Source: Panulirus ornatus (Eukaryota > Arthropoda > Malacostraca > Decapoda > Palinuridae). Taken from it: a stretch of 64,000 nt of DNA. The number at the start of each line of letters is the position of its first letter. Position 1 is the first letter of the stretch. The position numbers were made by a program, and so were the translations under genes. The notes beneath the pieces were generated by a model. The model ran no database searches. It worked only from the letters and a program-made list of their open reading frames with translations, and was not told the DNA's origin. The stretch spans positions 1,574,114 through 1,638,113 of the forward strand of contig NC_092249.1 in assembly GCF_036320965.1 (NCBI RefSeq), read 5' to 3'. Below, piece by piece: positions 1 through 11,499 of the stretch.

Positions 1-350
1 AATCTCACACTTGGCACTCAGTTACAGCACCAACGCCACCTTCTAAATCATCATTATTACCATATCAAAAAGCTCCGCCTGGCTGAGGACTTGGTCGTTT
101 TATGAAAATGAACTTCGTGGTGATTCGGGTCAGGGTATGCTGACGACCGAGGTGGTGGGGCGCGGGGGTTAAGATAAGATAAAGATAAAATATCTTTATT
201 GTCAAATTGCGTACATGACACAAGATTAAATTCTTTATGGCTAGAGGCTCAATTCAAGATTCAAAAGTATAAGAATTATTTGTCATCTTTAAAAAGGTTT
301 TTATTGTTTCCGTACCACAAAGGCGGAAGACACACGTGCTGTGCAAGTTG
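1..350. other. No gene seen; A/T-rich left edge
   Basis: Only short frames are present. A GATAAGATAAAGATAAAAT-like stretch lies near 171-200. No repeat array, RNA gene or recognisable element was found here. Confidence 0.5.
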
Positions 351-353
351 GTT

Positions 354-530
354 TTATTACCGGGGAGATGATGGTGGGGAGGGTGCTTGAGCTGGGGAGA
401 TGATGGTGGGGAGGGTGCTTGAGCTGGGGAGATGGTGGGGAGGGTGCTTGAGCTGGGGAGATGGTAATGGGGAGGGCGCTTGAGCTGGGGAGATATTAAT
501 GGGGAGGGTGCTTGAGCTGGGGAGATGGGT
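354..530. repeat. Minisatellite, 27-33 bp unit, about 5.5 copies
   Basis: The G-rich core GGGGAGGGTGCTTGAGCTGG recurs five times, separated by variable GAGATGATGGT, GAGATGGT or GAGATATTAAT links, which gives unequal unit lengths. Short frames on both strands are repeat translations. Confidence 0.85.
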
Positions 531-557
531 TGCTGTAAACTCTTCTAACATCCATCA

Positions 558-566
558 TGTGTGTGT

Positions 567-623
<57 letters not shown>
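558..623. repeat. (GT)n microsatellite
   Basis: About 32 GT units with one AT interruption near the left end. Confidence 0.97.
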
Positions 624-625
<2 letters not shown>

Positions 626-717
626 TGTAGTTTTTCGTTGTGTCCAAGGCTGCAGCTGAGGATAAAAGCCGTCACTAAGGCCAGACCTTTCATGAAACAT
701 GACGTAGAAGACGAAAG

Positions 718-814
718 ACACAGAGGAGTGATGACAGATGACACAGAGGAGTGATGACAGATGACACAGAGGAGTGATGACAGATGACACAGAGGAGTGA
801 TGACAGATGACACA
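718..814. repeat. 23-bp minisatellite, 4 copies
   Basis: The unit holding CAGAGGAGTGATGACAGATG repeats every 23 bases from 721. The four copies are almost identical, so the expansion is recent. Confidence 0.92.
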
Positions 815-1259
815 GATCATCTATAATCTTTTGAGGAAGTGGCAAACCCGTCAGTTGGGAAGGGTCAGGTGCTACGTGTTAGGAAAGACACGGGAAGGTA
901 AATAGTTCCAGAGCTTAGCGGCGTAGGTAAAGAAACAGTCGTCACAACAACCCATCCTAGAGTTGGCATTGCCCACACAGTCATCATGTGGCGCTGCATG
1001 TGTGAGCGATTATGTAATTGTGCGTATGGGTAGCGCTCCAGCCTCGCCCACCTGAGGTCCTCACATGTTTACATGACCCGTCCACCTTCATCATTGTCTA
1101 GTTTGTTGTTTTCCTCCGTCGTTGTTGGAGGAGGAGGAAAGATCCCTGGGCAACCCACTTGAGGTTTTTTTCTTGCAAGGCCTCGTTATGATATGTTGCG
1201 GTTACCCCTCCTTCTGTCTCACTCTGTCCCTCTGTCTCCTCAAATTTCCGTCATACGTT

Positions 1260-1261
<2 letters not shown>
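815..1261. other. No gene seen
   Basis: Mixed-composition DNA with no convincing open frame, RNA gene or repeat. It ends at a (CT)n tract. Confidence 0.5.

Positions 1262-1332
<71 letters not shown>
1262..1332. repeat. (CT)n microsatellite
   Basis: About 35 uninterrupted CT units. Confidence 0.97.
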
Positions 1333-1334
<2 letters not shown>

Positions 1335-1455
1335 GTAAGATTTATCGATGGGTTTTAGTGTTTCCTCTCAGCCATCTTGTGTCTTCTAGTGTTGACAGTT
1401 GGACTCACCCCCACAGCATCTCCTACCTTCACAGTCTTCTGTCATTTGCTGTGTG

Positions 1456-1624
1456 TTCCTGTATTCCTGTGTTCCCTCACTTGTGTTTCATATTTCTCTG
1501 TATTCCTGTGTTCCCTCACTTGTGTTTCACATTTCTCTGTGTTCCTGTGTTCCCTCACTTGTGTTTCACATTTCTCTGTGTTCCTGTGTTCCCTCACTTG
1601 TGTTTCACATTTCTCTGTGTTCTC
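1456..1624. repeat. 39-bp minisatellite, about 4 copies
   Basis: The unit contains CCTGTGTTCCCTCACTTGTG followed by TTTCACATTTCTCTGTGTT. Because 39 is a multiple of 3, four frames of 89-120 codons stay open over the array on both strands (13-residue peptide periods). The openness comes from the period and is not evidence of a gene. Confidence 0.92.
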
Positions 1625-1639
1625 TCGGACGGGAGACCA

Positions 1640-2290
1640 CATGTGTGCTGCAGTGTTGCAACTCTTAGGGCGAATATCCACGTCGTATGTCACACTGAAT
1701 ATTGACATGGCCATGAGGGTAATAATGAGCAAAGTATAGCTTGTCTTCCTCATGATTCAGTCTTCTCATGTGTTCTGGTGACGAGTTCTGCATGATGTTA
1801 ACTCATAATGTCTCCCTCACATCTTGATCATCATCGCCGCTTGCTTCCCCCTCATAACGCCCTGTACGATCTGTTCCGTTGACTAGCCCTTCCTTCCTCA
1901 TGGTCGTTAAGTCAGTAACTACCTCACGTCACCTGGTCAGGGCACGTGAACCATCTCAAAGCGCTGGTGTCATTTTTCCAGGTTTCCCTCCCCTCCCCCA
2001 TCTCCCCCCAGGACAGCACTCTCCCTCATCACTACATTTCCCTCATTTTCTCCCCCGTGTGAGCCAGCCTCCCCCCAGGTGTGTTCCCCCGTCCCACGTG
2101 GCAAATCACTGACGCGGATCGTCCACGCCTGTCATGCCGGGGTTGTGGGGACCCCCCCCCCCCCCAGTTGTCACCCTTGGCCATCCTTGGGGAGTCTGCC
2201 TCATATTCTCCCCTCTCCCCTCCCACTTGGATAAGCATCGGTCCATTTAAGTAGAGTGTTGAATATCTCTCCATCAATCTGTCAATTTCC
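1640..2290. other. No gene seen; C-rich tracts
   Basis: Pyrimidine-rich DNA with a run of about 14 C at 2152-2165. Short frames on both strands are proline/serine-rich and not recognised. Confidence 0.45.
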
Positions 2291-2296
2291 ACGCCA

Positions 2297-2301
2297 TGTG
2301 T

Positions 2302-2334
<33 letters not shown>

Positions 2335-2385
2335 GCGTGAGGGTGGGAGGATGAGTGTATTTATGTGTGTGTGTGTGTGTATGTT
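2297..2385. repeat. (GT)n microsatellites, two tracts
   Basis: (GT)n at about 2297-2334 and again at 2364-2383, separated by a G-rich link. Confidence 0.92.
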
Positions 2386-2452
2386 TTATTGTGAAGCTGT
2401 TTGTGTATGTGTACATGTCTGTGAAGCTATTCATTGTAAGTCTTGTGTACAT

Positions 2453-2457
<5 letters not shown>

Positions 2458-2503
<46 letters not shown>

Positions 2504-2504
2504 G
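2458..2504. repeat. (GA)n followed by poly(G)
   Basis: About 17 GA units run directly into a G run of about 12. Confidence 0.95.
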
Positions 2505-2531
2505 TTACTTACCTACCCATGCTAACGATCA

Positions 2532-2555
2532 AACACACACACACACACACACACA
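2532..2555. repeat. (CA)n microsatellite
   Basis: About 11 CA units. Confidence 0.92.
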
Positions 2556-2628
2556 TCTGTACAATTCAACAACTCCAAACAAACACCGGAACACAAGAGT
2601 CGCCCAAGTCCTGGACGTGGAAGTAACC

Positions 2629-2775
2629 AACCCGCCCGCCCGCACCCCCCCCCCCGCCCCCCTCCCCCCGCCTGCCTCCCCGCCCGCCCGCCCCCCTCCC
2701 CCGCCCCGTCTCCCCGCCCGCACGCCCGCCTTAACTGACGCAGGTGGCCGCCTCCTCCACCCCCCCCCCCACCTC
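2629..2775. repeat. C-rich low-complexity tract
   Basis: Runs of CCCGCCCG and poly(C). The minus strand has many adjacent G runs and could form G-quadruplexes. Overlapping proline- or glycine-rich frames are composition artefacts. Confidence 0.9.
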
Positions 2776-2829
2776 CCACGCCACACCACCATTAATATCC
2801 ATCAACACACAACCTCCTGCTCCATCAAG

Positions 2830-2909
<80 letters not shown>
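2830..2909. repeat. (CT)n microsatellite
   Basis: About 40 uninterrupted CT units, one of the longest such tracts in the window. It is followed by a CCACCA-rich stretch to about 3045. Confidence 0.97.
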
Positions 2910-2911
<2 letters not shown>

Positions 2912-3202
2912 CACTACCACTACAGGAACAGCTAATAACAAGGTTCCCATCCTGCGGCGCCCACAGGTGGACTGGCACTGCCCCTCCACCACCTTCTCCA
3001 CCACCACCTTCTCCAACACCACCACCACCATCTCCACCACACCCCGGGGGGGCGGTACACAGAACCCGCTCTCGCTAAACCTTTGACAAGATTGATCAAT
3101 ATCTTTCGTCCAGGGTTCGTATCTCCCTCACCCGACTCATATTTAGGGCCGGCCACTCACACAGATGTGAGGCATTATCTCATGTGAGGGAGAGAGAGGC
3201 TC

Positions 3203-3204
<2 letters not shown>

Positions 3205-3235
<31 letters not shown>
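3205..3235. repeat. (GT)n microsatellite
   Basis: About 15 GT units. Confidence 0.95.
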
Positions 3236-3236
<1 letters not shown>

Positions 3237-3385
3237 TGATAACTGGTGGCTGGCAAGTGACGACAACACCACGTGACCAGGTGTATATAGAACATGGGAG
3301 GTGGTGGGCAGGGAATGCTGAGGGTCGTGATGCTGCACCATGCTGTCACGTCGGCTTCATGCTGCGACCAGGCTATGCTGCTCAA

Positions 3386-3387
<2 letters not shown>

Positions 3388-3448
<61 letters not shown>
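3388..3448. repeat. (CT)n microsatellite
   Basis: About 30 CT units. Confidence 0.97.
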
Positions 3449-3452
<4 letters not shown>

Positions 3453-3547
3453 AGTAGCCGGAGAAACAATTAGTTTTTATCGCCTCATCAAGACGTAAAG
3501 ATACGACGAGCCTCGGCGTCAACCATCGCAACTATGTTGATGACCAT

Positions 3548-3628
3548 CCCCCCCTCACCCCTCCCCCCCTCACCCCTCACCCCCCTCCCCCCTCAACCTC
3601 CCCCTCACCCCCCTCCCCCTCCCCCCAG
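3548..3628. repeat. CCCCTCA-type C-rich minisatellite
   Basis: Irregular repeats of CCCCTCA and CCCCTCC over about 80 bases. The minus strand is a run of G4 blocks. Confidence 0.85.
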
Positions 3629-3739
3629 TCCTTGTTGTCTAGCCATTGGCGGGGGTTTTAAATTCGCGTTTGTTTGAGGCGATAATCATACCCTGCCAAC
3701 TTTTGTTTCTCAAAACTTGTCATGTGTTTCATTCGCTCA

Positions 3740-3741
<2 letters not shown>

Positions 3742-3773
<32 letters not shown>
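3742..3773. repeat. (CT)n microsatellite
   Basis: About 16 CT units. Confidence 0.95.
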
Positions 3774-4362
<589 letters not shown>

Positions 4363-4647
4363 GTACTCAGGCTCAAAATGTCAGATGTTTTATTCTGGCC
4401 AAGTGACCCTGTAGGGGTGATGATAACGTTGTATCTCACTGGCCAGAACAGCCTTACGTTCTGTACAGTGGCCGGAGACACTGTCTTCCCTCGTGTGAGT
4501 CAGTTAACGAGTCTGACTTGACTCAAGTGGTTGCTGGACCTGAGTGTCCATCTGTCCCCCTCCACCGACACACTCACACTCCACCTGCAGTCGACCTCCC
4601 GTTTTCGCTCCAGTGGTTTTGATATTGATCGTATAATAAGAAATTAT

Positions 4648-4770
4648 AAGACCCTTGAGCACGACGGTACGACCCTTGAGCACGACGGTACGACCCTTGA
4701 GCACGACGGTACGACCCTTGAGCACGACGGTACGGCTTTTGAGCACAATAGTGCGATCCCTGAGCACGTG
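4648..4770 (+). repeat. 21-bp interspersed minisatellite, locus 1
   Basis: The unit reads ACGACCCTTGAG followed by CACGACGGT. Four near-perfect copies are followed by two decayed ones. The same unit occurs near 11.3, 12.0, 19.5 and 40.7 kb. The array is followed by CCTTTAACCAAACCCTTT and GGTCA-rich sequence to about 4835, related to the flank of locus 3. Being 7 codons long, the unit opens frames on both strands (repeating ThrThrLeuGluHisAspGly on one); these are not called as genes. Confidence 0.93.
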
Positions 4771-4947
4771 GTCAGGCCTTATGGCTAGGGTGGTTTGGCC
4801 TTTAACCAAACCCTTTAAGGTCAGGTCAGAGGTCAGGCCAACATAGCCAAGGGTCACAGAATCCTGATCAACGAATCAGTTTAAGATTATGTGATCAGTT
4901 GTGACAGTTTCGTCTTCTGATAAAAGTAATTACGGAGGTTTGTAAGG

Positions 4948-5139
<192 letters not shown>

Positions 5140-5164
5140 AGGGGGTGAATGTATTGTTGACTGG

Positions 5165-6574
5165 TTGGTAAGGTTATTTAATGTATGTATGACTCATGGT
5201 GAGGTGCCTGAGGATTGGCGGAATGCGTGCATAGTGCCATTGTACAAAGGCAAAGGGGATAAGAGTGAGTGCTCAAATTACAGAGGTATAAGTTTGTTGA
5301 GTATTCCTGGTAAATTATATGGGAGGGTATTGATTGAGAGGGTGAAGGCATGTACAGAGCATCAGATTGGGGAAGAGCAGTGCGGTTTCAGAAGTGGTAG
5401 AGGATGTGTGGATCAGGTGTTTGCTTTGAAGAATGTATGTGAGAAATACTTAGAAAAGCAAATGGATTTGTATGTAGCATTTATGGATCTGGAGAAGGCA
5501 TATGATAGAGTTGATAGAGATGCTCTGTGGAAGGTATTAAGAATATATGGTGTGGGAGGCAAGTTGTTAGAAGCAGTGAAAAGTTTTTATCGAGGATGTA
5601 AGGCATGTGTACGTGTAGGAAGAGAGGAAAGTGATTGGTTCTCAGTGAATGTAGGTTTGCGGCAGGGGTGTGTGATGTCTCCATGGTTGTTTAATTTGTT
5701 TATGGATGGGGTTGTTAGGGAGGTAAATGCAAGAGTCCTGGAAAGAGGGGCAAGTATGAAGTCTGTTGGGGATGAGAGAGCTTGGGAAGTGAGTCAGTTG
5801 TTGTTCGCTGATGATACAGCGCTGGTGGCTGATTCATGTGAGAAACTGCAGAAGCTGGTGACTGAGTTTGGTAAAGTGTGTGGAAGAAGAAAGTTAAGAG
5901 TAAATGTGAATAAGAGCAAGGTTATTAGGTACAGTAGGGGTGAGGGTCAAGTCAATTGGGAGGTGAGTTTGAATGGAGAAAAACTGGAGGAAGTGAAGTG
6001 TTTTAGATATCTGGGAGTGGATCTGTCAGCGGATGGAACCATGGAAGCGGAAGTGGATCATAGGGTGGGGGAGGGGGCGAAAATTTTGGGAGCCTTGAAA
6101 AATGTGTGGAAGTCGAGAACATTATCTCGGAAAGCAAAAATGGGTATGTTTGAAGGAATAGTGGTACCAACAATGTTGTATGGTTGCGAGGCGTGGGCTA
6201 TGGATAGAGATGTGCGCAGGAGGATGGATGTGCTGGAAATGAGATGTTTGAGGAAAATGTGTGGTGTGAGGTGGTTTGATCGAGTAAGTAACGTAAGGGT
6301 AAGAGAGATGTGTGGAAATAAAAAGAGCGTGGTTGAGAGAGCAGAAGAGGGTGTTTTGAAATGGTTTGGGCACATGGAGAGAATGAGTGAGGAAAGATTG
6401 ACCAAGAGGATATATGTGTCGGAGGTGGAGGGAACGAGGAGAAGAGGGAGACCAAATTGGAGGTGGAAAGATGGAGTGAAAAAGATTTTGTGTGATCGGG
6501 GCCTGAACATGCAGGAGGGTGAAAGGAGGGCAAGGAATAGAGTGAATTGGAGCGATGTGGTATACAGGGGTTGA
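5165..6574 (+). CDS. Reverse transcriptase of RTE-like LINE (N-terminally truncated)
   Basis: The product copies element RNA into DNA at the target site during retrotransposition. The 469-residue frame shows reverse-transcriptase blocks in order: the fingers motif GFRSGRG with NYRGISLL before it, motif [12 protein letters not shown] with Asp at residue 108, motif [11 protein letters not shown] from residue 164, and the catalytic FADD box at 214-217, then KxKV and the thumb region RYLGVDL. The C-terminal part has LYGCEAW near residue 337, KWFGHMERM from 399 and GRPNWRW from 428, as in RTE-type proteins. All catalytic aspartates are present and there is no internal stop. The start used here is a TTG and is arbitrary: the frame is open for 10 more codons upstream to the truncation, so the true N terminus, with endonuclease, is missing. 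The copy alone cannot supply the full activity. Confidence 0.92.
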   Translation: MVRLFNVCMTHGEVPEDWRNACIVPLYKGKGDKSECSNYRGISLLSIPGKLYGRVLIERVKACTEHQIGEEQCGFRSGRGCVDQVFALKNVCEKYLEKQMDLYVAFMDLEKAYDRVDRDALWKVLRIYGVGGKLLEAVKSFYRGCKACVRVGREESDWFSVNVGLRQGCVMSPWLFNLFMDGVVREVNARVLERGASMKSVGDERAWEVSQLLFADDTALVADSCEKLQKLVTEFGKVCGRRKLRVNVNKSKVIRYSRGEGQVNWEVSLNGEKLEEVKCFRYLGVDLSADGTMEAEVDHRVGEGAKILGALKNVWKSRTLSRKAKMGMFEGIVVPTMLYGCEAWAMDRDVRRRMDVLEMRCLRKMCGVRWFDRVSNVRVREMCGNKKSVVERAEEGVLKWFGHMERMSEERLTKRIYVSEVEGTRRRGRPNWRWKDGVKKILCDRGLNMQEGERRARNRVNWSDVVYRG

Positions 6575-6756
6575 CGTGCTGTCAGTGGATTGAATCAAGG
6601 CATGTGAAGCGTCTGGGGTAAACCATGGAAAGCTGTGTAGGTATGTATATTTGCGTGTGTGGACGTGTGTATGTACATGTGTATGGGGGGGGGGGCATTT
6701 CTTTCGTCTGTTTCCTTGCGCTACCTCGCAAACGCGGGAGACAGCGACAAAAAAAA

Positions 6757-6774
<18 letters not shown>
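6575..6774 (+). other. LINE 3' UTR and poly(A) tail
   Basis: A non-coding tail with a G run of about 11 near 6687, a TTTCTTTCGTCTGTTTCCTT stretch, the conserved block CTACCTCGCAAACGCGGGAG at 6721, and poly(A). The same block in diverged form ends the insertion at 23467-23630, so it is probably the site recognised by the reverse transcriptase. Confidence 0.8.

Positions 6775-6822
<48 letters not shown>
6775..6822. repeat. (TA)n microsatellite following the LINE poly(A)
   Basis: About 24 TA units directly after the A run. It may be the right half of a (TA)n target split by the LINE, or it may have grown from the tail. Confidence 0.95.
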
Positions 6823-6823
<1 letters not shown>

Positions 6824-6895
6824 CTGTCTGTGTGTCTGTCTTTCTGTATACCTAATTATGTTTGTGCATATAATTATGTGTGTCTCTCTGACTGT

Positions 6896-6930
6896 CTATC
6901 TATCTATCTACCTTTCTATCTATCTATCAC
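6896..6930. repeat. (CTAT)n tetranucleotide repeat
   Basis: Repeated CTAT units interrupted by CTACCTTT. Confidence 0.85.
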
Positions 6931-7440
6931 ACATGCAAGCGTTGCCAGCCAAATTGATGATTGGTATTGCCTCTCAATGTTTCCCCTCGTGATTGCTCAC
7001 GGAAAGTTGAACCAAATGGAAAATCGGACCCACTCCTCCCCCTCACCTCGCTCTCCTGCCACCCCCCCCCCCCCACAGTAGTCTGCACCACACCGCAACG
7101 AGTACCAATCACACGAGTGGGATTGGTATGTCTGTTTCCTGATTGGTTGGCGGTATCGTCCAGTTGATTGACCTATTACTAAGGCGTTAACGACAGGAGT
7201 TAAGTTACTTTACGCAATCCTTTGTTGTTATTGTCCACTTTACGTCTAGTGACTCGTGGTCATATATTTTTGCTTCGTCTATAATGGAACACAAAAGGTA
7301 TACTTGCTCTTTTATGTATAAATTCTTGGATTTAATCTTTTTTTTTTTTATTAATAAGTAATATTTCTATTTATATTTTTCTGTTGCTTGACTCTAAATG
7401 CAACAGAGGAAAGGGTAGACTCAAGTAGTATTTACATAAC
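6931..7440. other. No gene seen
   Basis: Unique-looking DNA with a C run of about 14 near 7063-7076. It becomes A/T-rich before the 34-bp minisatellite. No supported gene. Confidence 0.45.
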
Positions 7441-9275
7441 ATACCAGGCCCCATCACCGAACCTCATGCGTCATCTACCAGGCCCCATCACCGAACCTCA
7501 TGCGTCATCTACCAGGCCCCATCACCGTACCTCATGCGTCATCTACCAGGCCCCATCACCGAACCTCATGCGTCATCTACCAGGCCCCATGACCGTACCT
7601 CATGCGTCATCTCCCAGGCCCCATCACCGTACCTCATGCGTCATCTACCAGGCCCCATCACCGTACCTCATGCGTCATCTACCAGGCCCCATCACCGAAC
7701 CTCATGCGTCATCTACCAGGCCCCATCACCGAACCTCATGCGTCATCTACCAGGCCCCATCACCGAACCTCATGCGTCATCTCCCAGGCCCCATCACCGT
7801 ACCTCATGTGTCATCTACCAGGCCCCATCACCGAACCTCATGCGTCATCTACCAGGCCCCATCACCGAACCTCATGCGTCATCTCCCAGGCCCCATCACC
7901 GTACCTCATGTGTCATCTACCAGGCCCCATCACCGTACCTCATGCGTCATCTACCAGGCCCCATCACCGAACCTCATGCGTCATCTCCCAGGCCCCATCA
8001 CCGTACCTCATGTGTCATCTACCAGGCCCCATCACCGTACCTCATGTGTCATCTACCAGGCCCCATCACCGAACCTCATGCGTCATCTACCAGGCCCCAT
8101 CACCGTACCTCATGTGTCATCTACCAGGCCCCATCACCGAACCTCATGCGTCATCTACCAGGCCCCATCACTGAACCTCATGCGTCATCTACTAGGCCCC
8201 ATCACAGTGCCTCATGCGTCATCTACCAGGCACCATCACCGTACCCCATGCGTCATCTACCAGGCCCCATCACCGTACCTCATGCGTCATCTCCCAGGCC
8301 CCATCACCGTACCTCATGCGTCATCTCCCAGGCCCCATCACCGTACCTCATGCGTCATCTCCCACGCACCATCACCGTACCTCATGCGTCATCTCCCACG
8401 CACCATCACCGTACCTCATGCGTCATCTCCCACGCACCATCACCGTACCTCATGCGTCATCTCCCACGCACCATCACCGTACCTCATGCGTCATCTACCA
8501 GGCCCCATCACCGTACCTCATGCGTCATCTACCAGGCCCCATCACAGTGCCTCATGCGTCATCTACCAGGCACCATCACCGTACCTCATGCGTCATCTCC
8601 CAGGCCCCATCAGCGTACCTCATGTGTCATCTACCAGGCCCCATCACCGTACCTCATGCGTCATCTCCCACGCACCATCACCGTACCTCATGCGTCATCT
8701 CCCACGCACCATCACCGTACCTCATGCGTCATCTACCAGGCCCCATCACCGTACCTCATGCGTCACCTACCAGGCCCCATCACAGTGCCTCATGCGTCAT
8801 CTACCAGGCACCATCACCGTACCTCATGCGTCATCTACCAGGCCCCATCACCGTACCTCATGCGTCATCTCCCAGGCCCCATCACCGTACCTCATGCGTC
8901 ATCTCCCAGGCCCCATCACCGTACCTCATGCGTCATCTCCCACGCACCATCACCGTACCTCATGCGTCATCTCCCACGCACCATCACCGTACCTCATGCG
9001 TCATCTCCCACGCACCATCACAGTGCCTCATGCGTCATCTCCCAGGCCCCATCACCGTACCTCATGCGTCATCTACCAGGCCCCATCACCGTACCTCATG
9101 CTTCATCTCCCACGCACCATCACCGTACCTCATGCGTCATCTCCCACGCACCATCACCGTACCTCATGCGTCATCTACCAGGCCCCATCAGCGTACCTCA
9201 TGCGTCATCTCCCACGCACCATCACCGTACCTCATGCGTCATCTACCAGGCCCCATCAGCGTACCTCATGCGTTT
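7441..9275 (+). repeat. 34-bp minisatellite, about 53 units, no indels
   Basis: The unit is CATGCGTCATCTACCAGG followed by CCCCATCACCGTACCT. The first CATGCG starts at 7465 and the last at 9267; the distance of 1802 bases is exactly 53 x 34, so no net insertion or deletion has occurred. Units differ by substitutions at a few sites: CATGCG/CATGTG, CTACC/CTCCC, AGGCCCC/ACGCACC and CCGAACC/CCGTACC/CAGTGCC. The left third is rich in GAACC units and the right two thirds in CTCCCACGCACC units. The rare CAGTGCC variant sits at 8201, 8541, 8779 and 9017, spaced 10, 7 and 7 units. Because 34 is not a multiple of 3 and the unit has no stop in any frame, frames of 648, 582 and 361 codons overlap here. 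None is credible as a gene. Confidence 0.97.
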
Positions 9276-9399
9276 GGATTAAGGCTACACACGCTTTGAG
9301 TGCTATTTTTCTCTTTGCCCTTGCTGATCATTAAGCCTTTAATCTAACGAGCTGTTAAAACCCGAACAGCTGTGGAGGTTGTTCCATAAAGCGTGTGTG
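9276..9399. other. Right flank of the 34-bp array
   Basis: Unique sequence with a small inverted pair GAGCTGTT / AACAGCT around 9349-9372. Confidence 0.4.
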
Positions 9400-9521
9400 T
9401 AAATAGAATTAATAGAAAATGGAAAACAAGCGAAAATGGAACTAAAGCGTGAGTTTGGTACAAATAGAATTGATACAAAACAGAAAAACCGAAGAAAATG
9501 TTACGAAGGAGAGAATACGAT
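9400..9521. repeat. 61-bp imperfect tandem duplication
   Basis: AAATAGAATTAATAGAAAAT at 9401 recurs as AAATAGAATTGATACAAAAC at 9462, with related sequence continuing in both copies. Confidence 0.7.
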
Positions 9522-10284
9522 ATGGTGAACAATTAATAGAAAACGGACAAATATAGTTACTTAAACGTGTTCAATTTACCCTCTGTATAATGCACTGACT
9601 GTGGTCGTGTCTGTATCAAAAGGTAATTAAATAACACATACACATTATGATACATTTTAGATACATTTTCTGTGCGTTTTTGAACTTGTTTTACGTTTTT
9701 TATGAATTCTTTATATATTTAAATCTTGCATTTTTATGCCTTGTCTATAATCTGTAGGATCTTCATATTATTTTTTTTTCACTAAAAATTTCTCACTAAT
9801 TCCATGCAATATGGGCATTTATTTTGAAGCGTTTTAAAACTAGAACAAACTCGTTTTGTTTTTTTTCTGAGGTTCCCCCGCTTATATTTATGACACGTTA
9901 CGTATTGTTATTGGATTAGGATAGAATAGAGGTAGAACAAAGTTGAACATTGGTATAGGCATTCAACTGCTATGTATTTCTTTTAATCATTTAAGGAATA
10001 GTTGGACAGTTTAGAATCTGTGATTACATAATGGTAGAAGAGGTATCTATCTATCTATCTATCTAATGGGTCGTATAGATAGTAATCGTGTACGTAAGTG
10101 GTCTTGGAATTATCCTTATCGCTTGATGAAGGTGTTGAAGACTCTTCTGTTAGTAGATGTCGTCACAGTAAACGGCCTTAATGACCCTGGTAGTTAATTA
10201 GGTTAGAAAATAAGACACTAACAACCACCCAGTTGTTTCCTGTGGCAGTCCACAAAAAAACTGTAAATATTGCATTTGTTTTCT

Positions 10285-10287
<3 letters not shown>
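9522..10287. other. No gene seen; A/T-rich
   Basis: A/T-rich DNA with homopolymer T runs and a (TATC)n of about 5 units at 10046-10064. No supported gene. Confidence 0.5.

Positions 10288-10350
<63 letters not shown>
10288..10350. repeat. (TA)n microsatellite
   Basis: About 31 TA units. Confidence 0.97.
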
Positions 10351-10351
<1 letters not shown>

Positions 10352-10436
10352 GGTAATCGTAAGAATATTTAGGTATGATAATATGTATATTGACACAAAA
10401 TGTAACTAATAATACCAGACTTTTCATATATGTTTC

Positions 10437-10440
<4 letters not shown>

Positions 10441-10488
<48 letters not shown>
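10441..10488. repeat. (CA)n microsatellite
   Basis: About 24 CA units. Confidence 0.97.
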
Positions 10489-10490
<2 letters not shown>

Positions 10491-10522
10491 GGGTTAGGCT
10501 GGGATATGTGTTTGTGTGTATG
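10488..10522 (+). repeat. SINE 3'-end fragment with GT-rich tail
   Basis: CCTGGGTTAGGCTGGG at 10488 matches, at 15 of 16 bases, the reverse complement of 32641-32656 in the minus-strand SINE there. Both are followed in their own sense by GT-rich sequence. Only the 3' end is present, without A or B boxes. Confidence 0.5.
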
Positions 10523-10616
10523 TACACGCATGAGTAAAAACATGTCGCATATATACAGGGTTAAGAGACGAGGCAACACGACAGTAATTTCTCTTCCCGT
10601 AACACACAAAAAGAAA

Positions 10617-10618
<2 letters not shown>

Positions 10619-10650
<32 letters not shown>
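10619..10650. repeat. (CA)n microsatellite
   Basis: About 16 CA units, followed by a GTGCGTGTGTTTCTGTGTGTG stretch interrupted by substitutions. Confidence 0.95.
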
Positions 10651-10875
10651 GTGCGTGTGTTTCTGTGTGTGTATGATTGCGGGTACCTACATGCATATGA
10701 ACAAGAAACATATACGTGAATTTTGATTTAGAATTGCCATTGTATTCCGAGTACATTAGAAAAAAGTAAAAGTATATATCACATTTATGCCTGAGTAAGT
10801 ATTTTGCACCAGTATATTCAGGTTTAATTGTAACATGTTATGACTTAGTTGCCGGGTCGGATATGAATCGTCATG

Positions 10876-11033
10876 ATACATATGTATGTATACATACGTA
10901 TTGTACATATGTATGTATACATACGTATTGTACATATGGATACATACGTATAGTACATATGTATACATGCGTATTGTACATATGTATACATACGTATTGT
11001 ACATATGTATGTATACATACGTATTGTACATAG
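10876..11033. repeat. 23/27-bp minisatellite, about 6 copies, partly palindromic
   Basis: Units combine ACATATGTATGTATACATAC with GTATTGT. Some lack one GTAT, giving 23-base units. TATGTATACATA inside each long unit is self-complementary, so the array can fold on itself. Confidence 0.9.
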
Positions 11034-11242
11034 CAGGGAAGAGGGGGTAGCCCGCGTGTTACTAAGTCCTTTCGTCGTGTTTGTAGAAGAAACTTGTAGT
11101 TAAGTAATCACTTTGTTTACCCACGAGAGTGTTATATGAAGCGTCACGCGGACGGTACGTTATTAACGACGTGTGACGCGTCGTATTTCAGACGTGTACG
11201 ACTTGGAATGTCCCGCTGTGGCCGCTGGTGAACCAGATGTCC

Positions 11243-11247
<5 letters not shown>

Positions 11248-11273
<26 letters not shown>

Positions 11274-11274
11274 A
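11248..11274. repeat. (GT)n microsatellite
   Basis: About 13 GT units just left of 21-bp locus 2. Confidence 0.93.
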
Positions 11275-11289
11275 GTGATTCATGGCGCA

Positions 11290-11480
11290 TGACGGTACGA
11301 CCCTTGAGCACGGCGGTACGACCCTTGAGCACGACGGTACGACCCTTGAGCACGACTGTACGACCCTTGAGCACGGCGGTACGACCCTTGAGCACGACGG
11401 TACGACCCTTGAGCACGGCGGTACGACCCTTGAGCACGGCGGTACGATCCTTTGATCACAGCCATAACGACCCTTGAATA
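11290..11480 (+). repeat. 21-bp interspersed minisatellite, locus 2
   Basis: About eight plus-sense copies of the ACGACCCTTGAG unit, several with CACGGCGGT in place of CACGACGGT, then one decayed copy. The right flank TATAATGACCTGACCTTTGA matches, at 19 of 23 positions across its extent, the equivalent flank of the inverted locus 5 (about 40581-40603 read on the minus strand). Confidence 0.93.
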
Positions 11481-11499
11481 TAATGACCTGACCTTTGAC

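Noticed and set aside
7441..9275. CRISPR-like array
   Set aside because: Units are contiguous with no unique spacers, and the DNA is eukaryotic.
7388..9334. 648-codon plus frame and two other long overlapping frames
   Set aside because: They are three readings of one 34-bp minisatellite. The period is not a multiple of 3 and the unit has no stop in any plus frame, so the openness is automatic. No domain is present.
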